Shown piece after piece: positions 18,048-25,885 of a stretch of 64,000 nt of DNA. The DNA comes from Paraburkholderia sp. PREW-6R (lineage in GTDB: Bacteria > Pseudomonadota > Gammaproteobacteria > Burkholderiales > Burkholderiaceae): the NCBI RefSeq assembly GCF_039621805.1, contig NZ_CP155074.1, positions 1,922,001 through 1,986,000 on the forward strand. Direction: 5' to 3'. The notes below the pieces were generated by a model, which saw only the letters and a program-made list of their open reading frames with translations, was not told the DNA's origin and ran no database searches. The first letter of the stretch is position 1. Each line of letters opens with the position of its first letter. The position numbers and the translations under genes are program-made.

Positions 18048-18443
18048 ATGAAGCCGCTCCTTCCCGTCGCCGTTGCACTGGCCCTCGCCTTTGGCAACGC
18101 CGCGATGGCTGCCCAGCCTGTCGATGACACTCCGCCCGCTGGCGCGCCGCAGTCCGCCAATGAACGGGCCGGTCTGCCAGACTTGGAGAAAATCAATCGG
18201 CCGGCCGCCGAGGTCAGCTCGAAGGTCGACATTAACGTTCCGCGCACGCCGAGCTTCTACGAGCGCAGCACGAACGGCACGGAAATCACCGAATACCGCG
18301 ACAAGGGCAAGCCCGTTGAAATCAACGTGCATTCGAACCTCGGCACGCGTTACCAGATGAGTGCGCCGCTCGACACGTCGCCTCAGGTTCGCGACAACGG
18401 CCGCGCCAGCACGCGCCTGCCGTCGGTGAATCTCGCTTACTGA
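18048..18443 (+). CDS. Secreted DUF2782-like protein
   Basis: A 131-residue protein with a clear Sec signal: KPLLPVAVALALAFGNAAMA-A, cleavage likely after residue 22. The mature part is Pro/Asn-rich and has a core ITEYRDKGKPVEINVHSNLGTRYQMS that matches the short beta-rich DUF2782 pattern (EYR...G...I.V....G..Y). No catalytic residues are evident. The ribosome site TTGGAG lies eight bases before the ATG. The neighbourhood (polA, thrB) matches pseudomonads, where a DUF2782 gene sits between polA and thrB, and this supports the family call. Function is unknown. Confidence 0.75.
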   Translation: MKPLLPVAVALALAFGNAAMAAQPVDDTPPAGAPQSANERAGLPDLEKINRPAAEVSSKVDINVPRTPSFYERSTNGTEITEYRDKGKPVEINVHSNLGTRYQMSAPLDTSPQVRDNGRASTRLPSVNLAY

Positions 18444-18520
18444 TGTACGCTGGCGCGGCAGCGGCGTTCCATCGCCGCGCCGTCCGCCCCCGCGTGCCGC
18501 CGCGCGCCGCCGCGCAATGT

Positions 18521-18556
18521 GTTGCGCTTTCCGTTGCGCTTTCCGTTGTGCTTTCT
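18521..18556 (+). repeat. Three tandem 12-bp repeats upstream of thrB
   Basis: GTTGCGCTTTCC occurs twice in direct tandem and a third time as GTTGTGCTTTCT. It lies in the 189-bp gap between the DUF2782 gene and thrB, about 75 bp before the thrB start. It could be a slippage product or a spaced binding site; nothing else decides between these. Confidence 0.7.
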
Positions 18557-18632
18557 CCTGCGCACATTGCATTTGCCCTACGTACTGGCCGCCCGAGCGC
18601 CAGCCCGACCAACCTGATCCGACGCTTCCCGC

Positions 18633-19628
18633 ATGGCTGTCTTCACCGCTGTCACCGAACCCCAACTAGCAGAATGGATGCGCCACTATGATCTCGGCGA
18701 GGTGATCGAGTTTCGCGGCATTTCCTCCGGTATTGAGAACAGCAACTTTTTTCTAACGACGACGCGCGGCGAATACGTCCTCACGATTTTCGAAAAGCTG
18801 ACGGCTGAGCAACTGCCGTTCTATCTCGACCTCATGCGGCATCTCGCGGCGCACCGCGTGCCGGTGCCCGATCCCATGCCGCGCGCAAATGGCGCGCTAT
18901 TCGGCACATTACAGGGCAAGCCTGCGGCCATCGTCACGAAGCTCGAAGGCGCGCCGGAACTGGCGCCGCGCGTCGAGCACTGCATCGAGGTCGGGCAGAT
19001 GCTCGCGCGCATGCACCTGGCCGGGCGCGATTATTCGGCCTACCAGCCGAATCTGCGCAGCCTGCCGTGGTGGAAGGAAACGGTGCCGACCCTCCTACCG
19101 TTTCTGGAAGGCGAGCAGCGTGACCTGCTCGTGTCGGAACTGGCGTATCAGCAGGCATTTTTTGCATCGGCCGACTACGCCGCCTTGCCTGAAGGGCCAT
19201 GCCACGCTGATCTGTTCCGCGACAACGCGATGTTCGCGCACGCCGCGCCGGACACAGGCCACGAAGTGCGGCTTGGCGGCTTCTTCGACTTCTATTTCGC
19301 CGGCTGTGACAAATGGCTGTTCGATGTGGCGGTGACGGTGAACGACTGGTGTATCGATCTCGACACCGGCAAGCTCAACCGTGAGCGCACCGAGGCGCTG
19401 CTGCGCGCTTACCAAACCGTGCGCCCATTCACGGCGGAAGAAAACTGCCACTGGGGCGACATGCTGCGTGCGGCGGCATACCGTTTCTGGGTCTCGCGCC
19501 TGTATGATTTTCACCTGCCGCGCGCGGCCGAACTGCTCAAGCCGCACGACCCCGGCCATTTCGAACGCATTCTGCGCGAACGCCTCGCTGGCGTCGCACT
19601 TCCAGGCATCCATCACTCATGCAACTGA
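18633..19628 (+). CDS. thrB: Homoserine kinase (aminoglycoside-phosphotransferase fold)
   Basis: Phosphorylates homoserine to O-phosphohomoserine for threonine synthesis. The 331-residue protein belongs to the APH/choline-kinase-like ThrB family used by pseudomonads and Burkholderia, not to the GHMP family. It shows RGEYVLTIFEK (ATP-binding Lys region), the Brenner-type GPCHADLFRDNAMF (catalytic Asp near 192) and FFDFYFAGCDKWLFDVAVTVNDW (Mg-binding Asp). The MAVFTAVT start is the family-typical one, although the ribosome site is weak. Its 3' end overlaps the next gene by 10 nt, implying co-transcription. Confidence 0.94.
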   Translation: MAVFTAVTEPQLAEWMRHYDLGEVIEFRGISSGIENSNFFLTTTRGEYVLTIFEKLTAEQLPFYLDLMRHLAAHRVPVPDPMPRANGALFGTLQGKPAAIVTKLEGAPELAPRVEHCIEVGQMLARMHLAGRDYSAYQPNLRSLPWWKETVPTLLPFLEGEQRDLLVSELAYQQAFFASADYAALPEGPCHADLFRDNAMFAHAAPDTGHEVRLGGFFDFYFAGCDKWLFDVAVTVNDWCIDLDTGKLNRERTEALLRAYQTVRPFTAEENCHWGDMLRAAAYRFWVSRLYDFHLPRAAELLKPHDPGHFERILRERLAGVALPGIHHSCN

Positions 19629-20425
19629 TCGAAGTCCCCGCGAAAACCGGCTATGTCTGGTTCCGGCAGGGTATCTGGCTGTTCCGCAAAAACCCGCTCG
19701 CGTTTCTGACGCTCTTCTTCACCTATCTGTTGATCATGACGCTGATCTCGCAGATTCCGGTGATCGGCGGCGTGCTGCCGCTCATGTTCATTCCGGGTGT
19801 GGCGGTCGGCTTCATGGCGGCGTGCCGCAATACGATTGCGGGCAAACCGGTGTTCCCGACAATTCTGGCCGACGGTTTCCACACCTATGGGCCGGTGGTC
19901 GCGCGACGTTTGGTGTTGCTTGGCGCGCTCTACGTCGTATCAATGGCGCTGGTGCTCGCCGGCTCGGCGCTCGCGGACGGCGGGATGCTGCTCAAGGTGA
20001 TGCTCGGCGGCGCGAATCTGGATGCCGACGCAATTGCCAACAGCAACATTCCGCTCGCGGTCGTGACAGCGTTCGCGTTCTACATTCCAGTGGCCATGCT
20101 GTTCTGGTTCTCGCCCATTCTCGTTGCATGGCATGACGTGCCACCGGTCAAAGCGATGTTTTTCAGCGTCGTCAGTTGCTGGCGCAACCGTAACGCGTTC
20201 ATCGTGTTCGGCGCGCTGTGGTTCGCGGTGGCGACCACGGTGTCGATCGGCCTGTCTGCGGTAATGCAGGCGCTCGGCGTCGGCGACTTCGCGTTCGCGA
20301 TCCTGATGCCGGCCACGATGATCGTCACCACCATGCTCTACTGCTCGTTCTACGCGACGTATCGCGGCTGCTTCGGCGTGCAAACGCCTCAGGCACCGGA
20401 CCTGCCGACCACCCCGGCGGGCTGA
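19619..20425 (+). CDS. BPSS1780-family membrane protein
   Basis: A 268-residue integral membrane protein starting MQLIEVPAKTGYVWFRQG, the hallmark N-terminus of a family common in Burkholderia and relatives. It has about six hydrophobic segments (for example LTLFFTYLLIMTLI, LPLMFIPGVAVGFMAA, LVLLGALYVVSMALVLAG, VVTAFAFYIPVAMLFWF). The central motif FSPILVAWHDVPPVKAMFFSV is conserved. The gene begins inside the thrB 3' end (10-nt overlap). No function is established for the family. Confidence 0.85.
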   Translation: MQLIEVPAKTGYVWFRQGIWLFRKNPLAFLTLFFTYLLIMTLISQIPVIGGVLPLMFIPGVAVGFMAACRNTIAGKPVFPTILADGFHTYGPVVARRLVLLGALYVVSMALVLAGSALADGGMLLKVMLGGANLDADAIANSNIPLAVVTAFAFYIPVAMLFWFSPILVAWHDVPPVKAMFFSVVSCWRNRNAFIVFGALWFAVATTVSIGLSAVMQALGVGDFAFAILMPATMIVTTMLYCSFYATYRGCFGVQTPQAPDLPTTPAG

Positions 20426-20564
20426 CGGCTCCCTCTGTTGTTCCGCTGTCGCGGGAGCTGCTGCGTGAGCGCCGTTCCCGCACTCACCTCGTCATCTCGT
20501 GCCGATTTGCGGCACAATGGTTTGCGTGCAATCCATTTGCGCGCTCTTCAGGACGAGATGCATC

Positions 20565-21017
20565 ATGACCCAGCGCCCCGCTTTGCCCTACACGCTCGAC
20601 GAGCAACTCTGCTTCGCGCTCTATTCGACATCGCTTGCGATGACCAAAGCGTATAAGCCGCTACTCGACAAACTCGGTTTGACCTACCCGCAATATCTGA
20701 CGATGCTGGTCTTGTGGGAAGGCGATAACGTCACGGTCAAAGATATGTCTGCGCGCCTGAACCTCGATCCGGCAACGGTCACGCCGCTGCTCAAGCGGCT
20801 CGAAACGCAGGGATTGCTGGAACGTGTACGCGGCGTCGAGGACGAGCGGCTCGTCTTTATACGCCTGACGAAGGCGGGTGCCGCGCTCAGACGCCAGGCG
20901 CGCGAAATCCCCGCGGAGATTTTCTGCGCGACGCAACAGACGCCTGAATTCCTGCTGCGTCTGCGCGACGATCTGACGCGTTTGCGCACCACGCTAAACG
21001 ACTACATGGACCACTGA
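20565..21017 (+). CDS. ohrR: OhrR, MarR-family organic-peroxide sensor
   Basis: Represses ohr until an organic hydroperoxide oxidises its reactive cysteine. The 150-residue protein starts MTQRPALPYT. Cys16 in LDEQLCFALYSTS is the sensing residue, next to the Tyr pair typical of OhrR. Cys121 in AEIFCATQQTP would be the resolving cysteine of the two-Cys (Xanthomonas-type) class. The winged-helix core includes VTVKDMSARLNLDPATVTPLLKRLE. It lies directly upstream of ohr, with a perfect dyad in the gap. The frame is open 22 codons upstream, but those residues are atypical. Confidence 0.94.
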   Translation: MTQRPALPYTLDEQLCFALYSTSLAMTKAYKPLLDKLGLTYPQYLTMLVLWEGDNVTVKDMSARLNLDPATVTPLLKRLETQGLLERVRGVEDERLVFIRLTKAGAALRRQAREIPAEIFCATQQTPEFLLRLRDDLTRLRTTLNDYMDH

Positions 21018-21065
21018 CCTGCGGGTCGGCCAAGCCGCCTATCGAATCCATTTCAAATTTCATTT

Positions 21066-21086
21066 GCACACAAATGATTTGTGTAC
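21066..21086. promoter_or_regulatory. Candidate OhrR operator over the ohr promoter
   Basis: ACACAAAT-G-ATTTGTGT is a perfect 17-bp dyad (21068-21084) with one further matching pair (G21066/C21086). It overlaps a plausible -10 box TACTAT at 21084-21089, about 100 bp before the ohr ATG. AT-rich dyads of this kind (AAAT/ATTT arms) are bound by OhrR repressors. The exact bases differ from the Xanthomonas and Bacillus sites. Confidence 0.7.
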
Positions 21087-21187
21087 TATCTTAATGGACA
21101 TGCCGCTCCAATGCGCGACGCCCACGAGGCAAGCGGGCAGCGGCAAGCATGCACATCCTGACAACCCAGATATAAGGAACGAGCATC

Positions 21188-21607
21188 ATGAACATTCTCT
21201 ACAAGGCAAGCGCAACCAGTACCGGTGGCCGTGATGGCCGCGCAGTATCGTCGGACAATGCGTTGGACGTGAAACTGGCAGCGCCGCGTGAACTGGGCGG
21301 CAACGGCGCGCAAGGCACGAATCCGGAACAACTGTTCGCGGCCGGCTACTCGGCGTGTTTCCTGAGCGCCATGAAGTTCATTGCCGGGCAGCGCAAGCAG
21401 ACGTTGCCCGCTGACACGCAAGTGACGGCTGAAGTTGGCATCGGTCCGAACGACAACGGCGGTTTCGCACTGGATATCGATCTGCGCGTGTCCCTGCCGG
21501 GTCTCGCTCCTGAAGCAGCGAAGGAACTTGTCGATGCAGCGCACGTGGTGTGCCCGTACTCGAACGCCACGCGCAACAACGTCGACGTGCGTCTACAAGT
21601 CGCCTAA
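21188..21607 (+). CDS. ohr: Organic hydroperoxide resistance protein (peroxiredoxin of Ohr/OsmC fold)
   Basis: Reduces organic hydroperoxides to alcohols through a Cys-based, lipoyl/dithiol-dependent mechanism. The 139-residue protein contains the peroxidatic Cys57 in AAGYSACFLSAMKF and the resolving Cys122 in AHVVCPYSNATRNN, and NPEQLFAAGYSACF is the family signature. It is the right length and has a good ribosome site (AAGGA). It is paired with ohrR immediately upstream, in the same orientation. Confidence 0.97.
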   Translation: MNILYKASATSTGGRDGRAVSSDNALDVKLAAPRELGGNGAQGTNPEQLFAAGYSACFLSAMKFIAGQRKQTLPADTQVTAEVGIGPNDNGGFALDIDLRVSLPGLAPEAAKELVDAAHVVCPYSNATRNNVDVRLQVA

Positions 21608-21682
21608 GTTGCGATCGGATTGAAGCGTTGATGTCGCGGCTGAGCACCCCGCCGCACGCAAAATCCGCGTCATGATGAACCG

Positions 21683-21712
21683 CGCCCGCGCCCTGCCCTG
21701 CAGGGGCGGGCG
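21683..21712 (+). terminator. Possible terminator-like hairpin after ohr
   Basis: CGCCCGCGCCCTG pairs with CAGGGGCGGGCG with one bulge and a short loop. Only scattered T's follow (GTTGTGCTTTG). It lies about 75 bp after the ohr stop codon, in the 280-bp gap before the photolyase. No other feature was recognised in that gap. Confidence 0.35.
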
Positions 21713-21887
21713 TTGTGCTTTGCAGACTCTACGCAATCCATAACAAAACCACCAAGGCACGCAACGTGCGACCGCGGTGTCGAGAAGCGTGACGACTCGG
21801 CGTCATGTACCGGACCGCTTGCACTTTGAGTACTATCTTGGCCTGACGTTACAACGCATCACCACTCTTCACGATCAACGGTTTCCG

Positions 21888-23387
21888 ATGACAAGCCCCC
21901 GCCGCCTGGACGACAACTTCGACACCGGTCTCGTCTGGTTTCGCCGCGACCTGCGAAGTACGGACAACGCCGCGCTCTACTACGCACTGAAGCACTGCGA
22001 GCGCGTGTGGTGCGTGTTCGTGTTCGACACGACGATCCTCGCGCCGCTGATCGAAACCTGGCAGAGCCGGCATCCGGACACGACACCGCAGGATCGTCGT
22101 GTCGAAATCATCCTCGGCGCGCTCGAAGAGCTGGACAAGGCGTTACGCGCAAGCGGCGGCGGTCTGATCGTGTTGCACGGCAACCCCGTGGACCTGATTC
22201 CCAAACTCGCTGCCGACCTCGGCGTGGACGCGGTCTTTACCAATCACGATTACGAGCCGGTCGCGATCGAGCGGGACGAGGCCGTGCGCGCGCATCTCAC
22301 TGACGCGCGACGCCAGTTGCTGAGCTTCAAGGATCAGGTAATTTTCGAGCGTGATGAAGTGCTGACCGGTCAAAAAAAGCCCTTCACCGTGTTCACACCG
22401 TATAAGAACGCGTGGCTCAAGCAATTGTCGGCGTTCGACCTGAAGCCGTATCCCGTCGAGAAGTATGTGAAAAGCCTGGCCGCGCTGCCGCGCCGGATAA
22501 AGCGCCATCTGCCGACACTCGAACAACTCGGCTTCGCGCCGAGCAATCTGGCCGATCTGAAATTACCCACGGGCATGAGCGGCGCGCAGCATCTGCTCGA
22601 CGACTTCATGACGCGCATCGACAGCTACGCCGATCGTCGCGACTTCCCTGCGGCCAAGGGGCCGAGCTATCTGTCGATGCATCTGCGCTTCGGCACGGTT
22701 TCAATCCGCACGCTCGCGCGGCTCGCGCATGAGATGTCGTTGCAGCCGGACGGCAAGGGCTCGGCAACATGGCTCTCCGAGTTGATCTGGAGAGACTTCT
22801 ACTTCATGGTGCTGTCGCATCATCCGAAGCTGGCGGCCGGCGCGTCGTTCAGGGAAGAATATGATCGGCTGCGTTGGGAACAAGGCAAGGAAGCCGACGA
22901 AGCCTTCGCCGCGTGGCGCGAAGGCCGCACCGGTTACCCGCTGGTCGACGCTGCGATGATCCAGTTGAATACCACCGGCTATATGCACAACCGGCTGCGC
23001 ATGGTGACCGCGAGTTTTCTGGCGAAGGATCTGGGCGTCGACTGGCGGCTCGGCGAGCGCTACTTCGCGGAGTTGCTCAACGACTTCGATTTTTCAGCGA
23101 ACAATGGCGGCTGGCAATGGGCGGCATCCACCGGCTGCGACGCGCAACCCTATTTCCGGATCTTCAACCCGGTCACGCAATCCGAAAAATTCGATTCAGA
23201 AGGACGCTTCATTAAGCGCTACTTGCCGCAACTCGACAAAGTGCCGGCGAAATGGATTCATGCGCCGTGGCTGGCGGGCGCGGAGCGTCTGAAGGAATTT
23301 GGCGTGGTGCTGGGTAAGGACTATCCGGCACCCATTGTCGATCATGCGATGGCGCGCGCGCGTACGTTGGCGCGTTTTGGAAAGTGA
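21888..23387 (+). CDS. phrB: Deoxyribodipyrimidine photo-lyase (class I CPD photolyase)
   Basis: Light-driven repair of cyclobutane pyrimidine dimers using FADH-. The protein is 499 residues from the ATG at 21888; an open frame continues 37 codons upstream without family features. The N-terminal antenna domain begins TGLVWFRRDLRSTDNAAL. The FAD/DNA-binding domain shows WRDFYFMVLSHHP, GYPLVDAAMIQLNTTGYMHNRLRM and DFDFSANNGGWQWAASTGCDAQPYFRIFNP, the CPD photolyase block with the Asn/Trp lesion-contacting residues. It is followed 48 bp later by tspO in the same direction. Confidence 0.95.
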   Translation: MTSPRRLDDNFDTGLVWFRRDLRSTDNAALYYALKHCERVWCVFVFDTTILAPLIETWQSRHPDTTPQDRRVEIILGALEELDKALRASGGGLIVLHGNPVDLIPKLAADLGVDAVFTNHDYEPVAIERDEAVRAHLTDARRQLLSFKDQVIFERDEVLTGQKKPFTVFTPYKNAWLKQLSAFDLKPYPVEKYVKSLAALPRRIKRHLPTLEQLGFAPSNLADLKLPTGMSGAQHLLDDFMTRIDSYADRRDFPAAKGPSYLSMHLRFGTVSIRTLARLAHEMSLQPDGKGSATWLSELIWRDFYFMVLSHHPKLAAGASFREEYDRLRWEQGKEADEAFAAWREGRTGYPLVDAAMIQLNTTGYMHNRLRMVTASFLAKDLGVDWRLGERYFAELLNDFDFSANNGGWQWAASTGCDAQPYFRIFNPVTQSEKFDSEGRFIKRYLPQLDKVPAKWIHAPWLAGAERLKEFGVVLGKDYPAPIVDHAMARARTLARFGK

Positions 23388-23435
23388 GCGCCGGCTTACA
23401 TAGTTTCGACTGAACCATTCGAGGGAGACGCAACG

Positions 23436-23894
23436 ATGCGCCGTTGGCCGTCACTACTTGCATTTCTGCTTTTAACGCTGGCTGCTGCGGGAACAGCCAG
23501 CCAGTTTTTGCCGGATGCGTGGTATGCGGCGCTGAACAAGCCCGCGTTCAATCCACCGAACTGGCTCTTCCCGCCTGCGTGGACCGCACTTTATGTGCTG
23601 ATGGCGATCGCCGCATGGCGCGTATGGAAAAGCGGCGGCCTTAGCGTACCGATCGCAGTGTGGGTCGTTCAACTGTTCTTCAACGCAGCCTGGATGTGGC
23701 TCTTCTTCGGTCTGCACAGACCGGCGGCGGCATTGGTCGACATTGTGGTGTTGCTGGTGCTGATCGTCGGGTTGACGTTCGCTTTCTGGCGACGGGACCG
23801 GTGGGCCGGCGCGATGCTAGTGCCTTATGTCGGCTGGGTGGCGTTCGCCGCGGTGTTGAACCACGCGCTCTGGCAATTGAATCCGGCTGCCTAG
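23436..23894 (+). CDS. tspO: TspO/MBR-family tryptophan-rich sensory membrane protein
   Basis: A 152-residue membrane protein with five hydrophobic segments. It carries the family residues WYAALNKPAFNPPNWLFPPAWTALYVLMAIAAWRVW (roughly 29-64) and FFNAAWMWLFFGLHRP. The family binds porphyrins and benzodiazepine-type ligands and affects tetrapyrrole and stress physiology. The ribosome site GAGGGAG lies nine bases before the ATG. Its tight downstream placement after the photolyase gene suggests a shared transcript with a light- or porphyrin-related role. Confidence 0.93.
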   Translation: MRRWPSLLAFLLLTLAAAGTASQFLPDAWYAALNKPAFNPPNWLFPPAWTALYVLMAIAAWRVWKSGGLSVPIAVWVVQLFFNAAWMWLFFGLHRPAAALVDIVVLLVLIVGLTFAFWRRDRWAGAMLVPYVGWVAFAAVLNHALWQLNPAA

Positions 23895-24031
23895 CTGAGA
23901 CTCGCGGTGCGCAATGGCGGACGTAGCGCAGACCACGGAATGCATAAGCGACGACTCGGCGCCTCACCCGAACACCGGCGTTTCACAACCCGCCGATGTT
24001 TGAATGCTGACCTCAATAACTCACCAAGAGA

Positions 24032-24208
24032 TTAATGCTGGCTCATCCACGACGGCTTGCGGATGTTTGCTTCACGATCCAGCTTGCGCATACGGAATTC
24101 CAGGTCGTACAGATCGGTGGCTTCCGCGAGGAACGCGTCAGCGCGTTCTTTCGCGAGTTGATCGGGGGACTTGGTCAGGAACAGGAACAGACGGCTGAGC
24201 AGATACAT
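24032..24208 (-). CDS. Small DUF3563-family protein (58 aa)
   Basis: A short gene read from the - strand. It starts MYLLSRLFLFLTKSPDQL and continues with a charged helical part ...LYDLEFRMRKLDREANIRKPSW, the pattern of the small Burkholderiales family DUF3563. The first ~12 residues are hydrophobic, the rest a probable amphipathic helix with heptad-like Leu spacing. GAGG lies seven bases before the ATG. The upstream region has a consensus -10 box and an 18-bp perfect palindrome, so expression is probably regulated. No function is known for the family. Confidence 0.8.
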   Translation of the reverse strand: MYLLSRLFLFLTKSPDQLAKERADAFLAEATDLYDLEFRMRKLDREANIRKPSWMSQH

Positions 24209-24227
24209 GGTCGACCTCGCAATAGAG

Positions 24228-24263
24228 TTAGGCGTTAACGCCTAAGGGATAACCCGTATTATA
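24228..24263 (-). promoter_or_regulatory. Promoter and 18-bp perfect palindrome of the DUF3563 gene
   Basis: Read on the - strand, a TATAAT box (24263-24258) follows the small dyad AGGGTTTTCCCT. About 12 bases downstream lies TTAGGCGTTAACGCCTAA, an 18-bp perfect palindrome at 24245-24228. The palindrome falls at or just after the expected transcription start and 19 bp before the ATG, a repressor-type position. A weak TGGCAT sits about 17 bp upstream of the -10 box. Confidence 0.65.
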
Positions 24264-24315
24264 GGGAAAACCCTAGATCGATGCCAGTGATCAATATTCG
24301 AGCGTTGTTCCTGCG

Positions 24316-25509
24316 TCAACGCGCGGCCGCGGCGCCCTCTGTGGCGACGCTCTCGGCGACCCGGCCCGCTCCCGTGCGGCGCTGGTGCCGGAAGAACTCC
24401 CATATCAGCGCGCTTGCGTCCGGGCCTTTGGCGGAATGAAACGGGACGGCGTCGTCGCCGCCGCTCCACGCATGGCCGACGCCCTGCACTCGGCACAGCC
24501 GCACCACGCGCCGTCCGCCGCGCACGAAATCACGCGTTACCACACCGTTTTTACGCTCTTCCCGCACCTCGCCGGCTCTGCGCACGCCATTTGCGTCGAC
24601 GATGCGGTTCAGTCGCTGGAATTGCACCGCCAGTTGATCCGCATTGACCGGCGCGACGACATGATCGGCGTCGCCATGGAAAATGATGGCGGGCATGCCC
24701 GGATATTGAGCGACGTCCACCGCCTCGTCGACCAGTTCGGCCGGTTCGCGCCGCGCGCCGCGCCGCATGACGTCCATCGCCGCGATACCGCTGCGGGCCT
24801 CGCCGAATGCGGGGCCAGAATGCAACGCGACCGCCGCAAAATGCTCCGGATAGGTCAACGCGAGCAGCGCCGTCAGCCCCGCACCCGCGGAAATGCCGGC
24901 GACATACACACGTTCGCTGTCGAAGCCATATTGCGCAATCAGCGCATCGACGAGCGATACGATTGCCTTGGCCTCCGCACCGCCTGCGCTCTCGCCGGCG
25001 TCGTACCAATGCCAGCAGCGATGCGAGTGCACGTGTTTGGACTGCTCGGGATAGACCACGGCGAATCCGTAACGATCGGCGAGCACGTTCATCCGCGTGC
25101 CTTCGGCGAATTCGTCGATCGACTGGGTGCAGCCGTGCAACATCACGACAAGCGGCATGGCCTCGTGCGCATGGCCCGACGGCAGGTACAGCCCGTATTG
25201 CAGATGGTTGACGAGCCGACCCGGCGCAGCGGGCGCCGAGTGGAACGAGCGTGTCCATGCACCGCTCGTCCACGCCGACGCGCGCGGACGCACACGCGAC
25301 TCTCGAACGACGCGCGGCGCTTCGCGCTTCGCGGAAGCACGCACGACGGCCGCCGGCTTGGCAGGACGCGCTTTGGTTGAAGGCTTGGGGGTGGCGGGAC
25401 GCGCGGGGCGGGTCGCCGACCGGCGGGTGGTCTTGCGCGCCTGTTCAGACTGGATGGTCAGCAGACGCTTCAGGCCACGCAGCCAGATCTTCGATAGACT
25501 TTTTGCCAT
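24316..25509 (-). CDS. PHB depolymerase-family esterase (LpqC-like)
   Basis: An alpha/beta-hydrolase of the esterase_PHB family. The 397-residue protein has a basic, low-complexity N-terminal tail (about 15-85: TTRRSATRPARPATPKPSTKARPAKP...) with no signal peptide, then the catalytic domain. The oxyanion loop is VVMLHGCTQS, the lipase box is GISAG, the Asp is in IIFHGDADHVVAP and the His in GVGHAWSGGD. Missing export signals suggest a cytoplasmic enzyme, perhaps working on native PHB granules or short esters; the basic tail could hold it to granules or nucleic acid. GAGG precedes the ATG. A TGC-type palindrome lies upstream. Confidence 0.85.
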   Translation of the reverse strand: MAKSLSKIWLRGLKRLLTIQSEQARKTTRRSATRPARPATPKPSTKARPAKPAAVVRASAKREAPRVVRESRVRPRASAWTSGAWTRSFHSAPAAPGRLVNHLQYGLYLPSGHAHEAMPLVVMLHGCTQSIDEFAEGTRMNVLADRYGFAVVYPEQSKHVHSHRCWHWYDAGESAGGAEAKAIVSLVDALIAQYGFDSERVYVAGISAGAGLTALLALTYPEHFAAVALHSGPAFGEARSGIAAMDVMRRGARREPAELVDEAVDVAQYPGMPAIIFHGDADHVVAPVNADQLAVQFQRLNRIVDANGVRRAGEVREERKNGVVTRDFVRGGRRVVRLCRVQGVGHAWSGGDDAVPFHSAKGPDASALIWEFFRHQRRTGAGRVAESVATEGAAAAR

Positions 25510-25885
25510 CGGCGGATAACCTCGCAAAAAGGGACGGGTCCATTCGCATTGAACGGTACTTTGTTGTGCAATGCACAATAACACCAATCCTTATGCGATG
25601 CTGGATGCCGCCGAGACGTTTCGCAAGCAAATTGCCGTGCCGCAAACGCGTTTCTGATCGGCGCGAGACGGCCGTACAGCGCATTGGAAGCGGGGGCGAA
25701 GCGTGTTCGCCGACCCACGTTCGGAGGCAGAAACCGTCGCGCGCGCCAAACCCTGTTACCGGCCCGAGTCTATACTTAAGGGTAATTCACAAACGCGCCG
25801 GGACGGCGCGGCGTCGGCGAAACTTGCTGCACGCGCGTTGAATTGCCACCCACCCAATTCCAGCGGCACTGGTCGCGCTTTCGCT
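25510..25885. other. 376-bp divergent intergenic region
   Basis: This gap separates the starts of the PHB-depolymerase-like gene (-) and the PAP2 gene (+). It contains the palindrome at 25564-25578. Open frames running through it on the + strand have no ribosome site or family similarity. No RNA gene was recognised. Confidence 0.6.
25564..25578. promoter_or_regulatory. 15-bp perfect palindrome, candidate PhaR-type operator
   Basis: TTGTGCA-A-TGCACAA, centred about 60 bp upstream of the PHB-depolymerase-like start. Promoters of PHB-associated genes in betaproteobacteria often carry TGC-rich dyads recognised by the PHB-sensing repressor PhaR, so the site fits its neighbour. The link to PhaR is inference. 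Confidence 0.5.
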
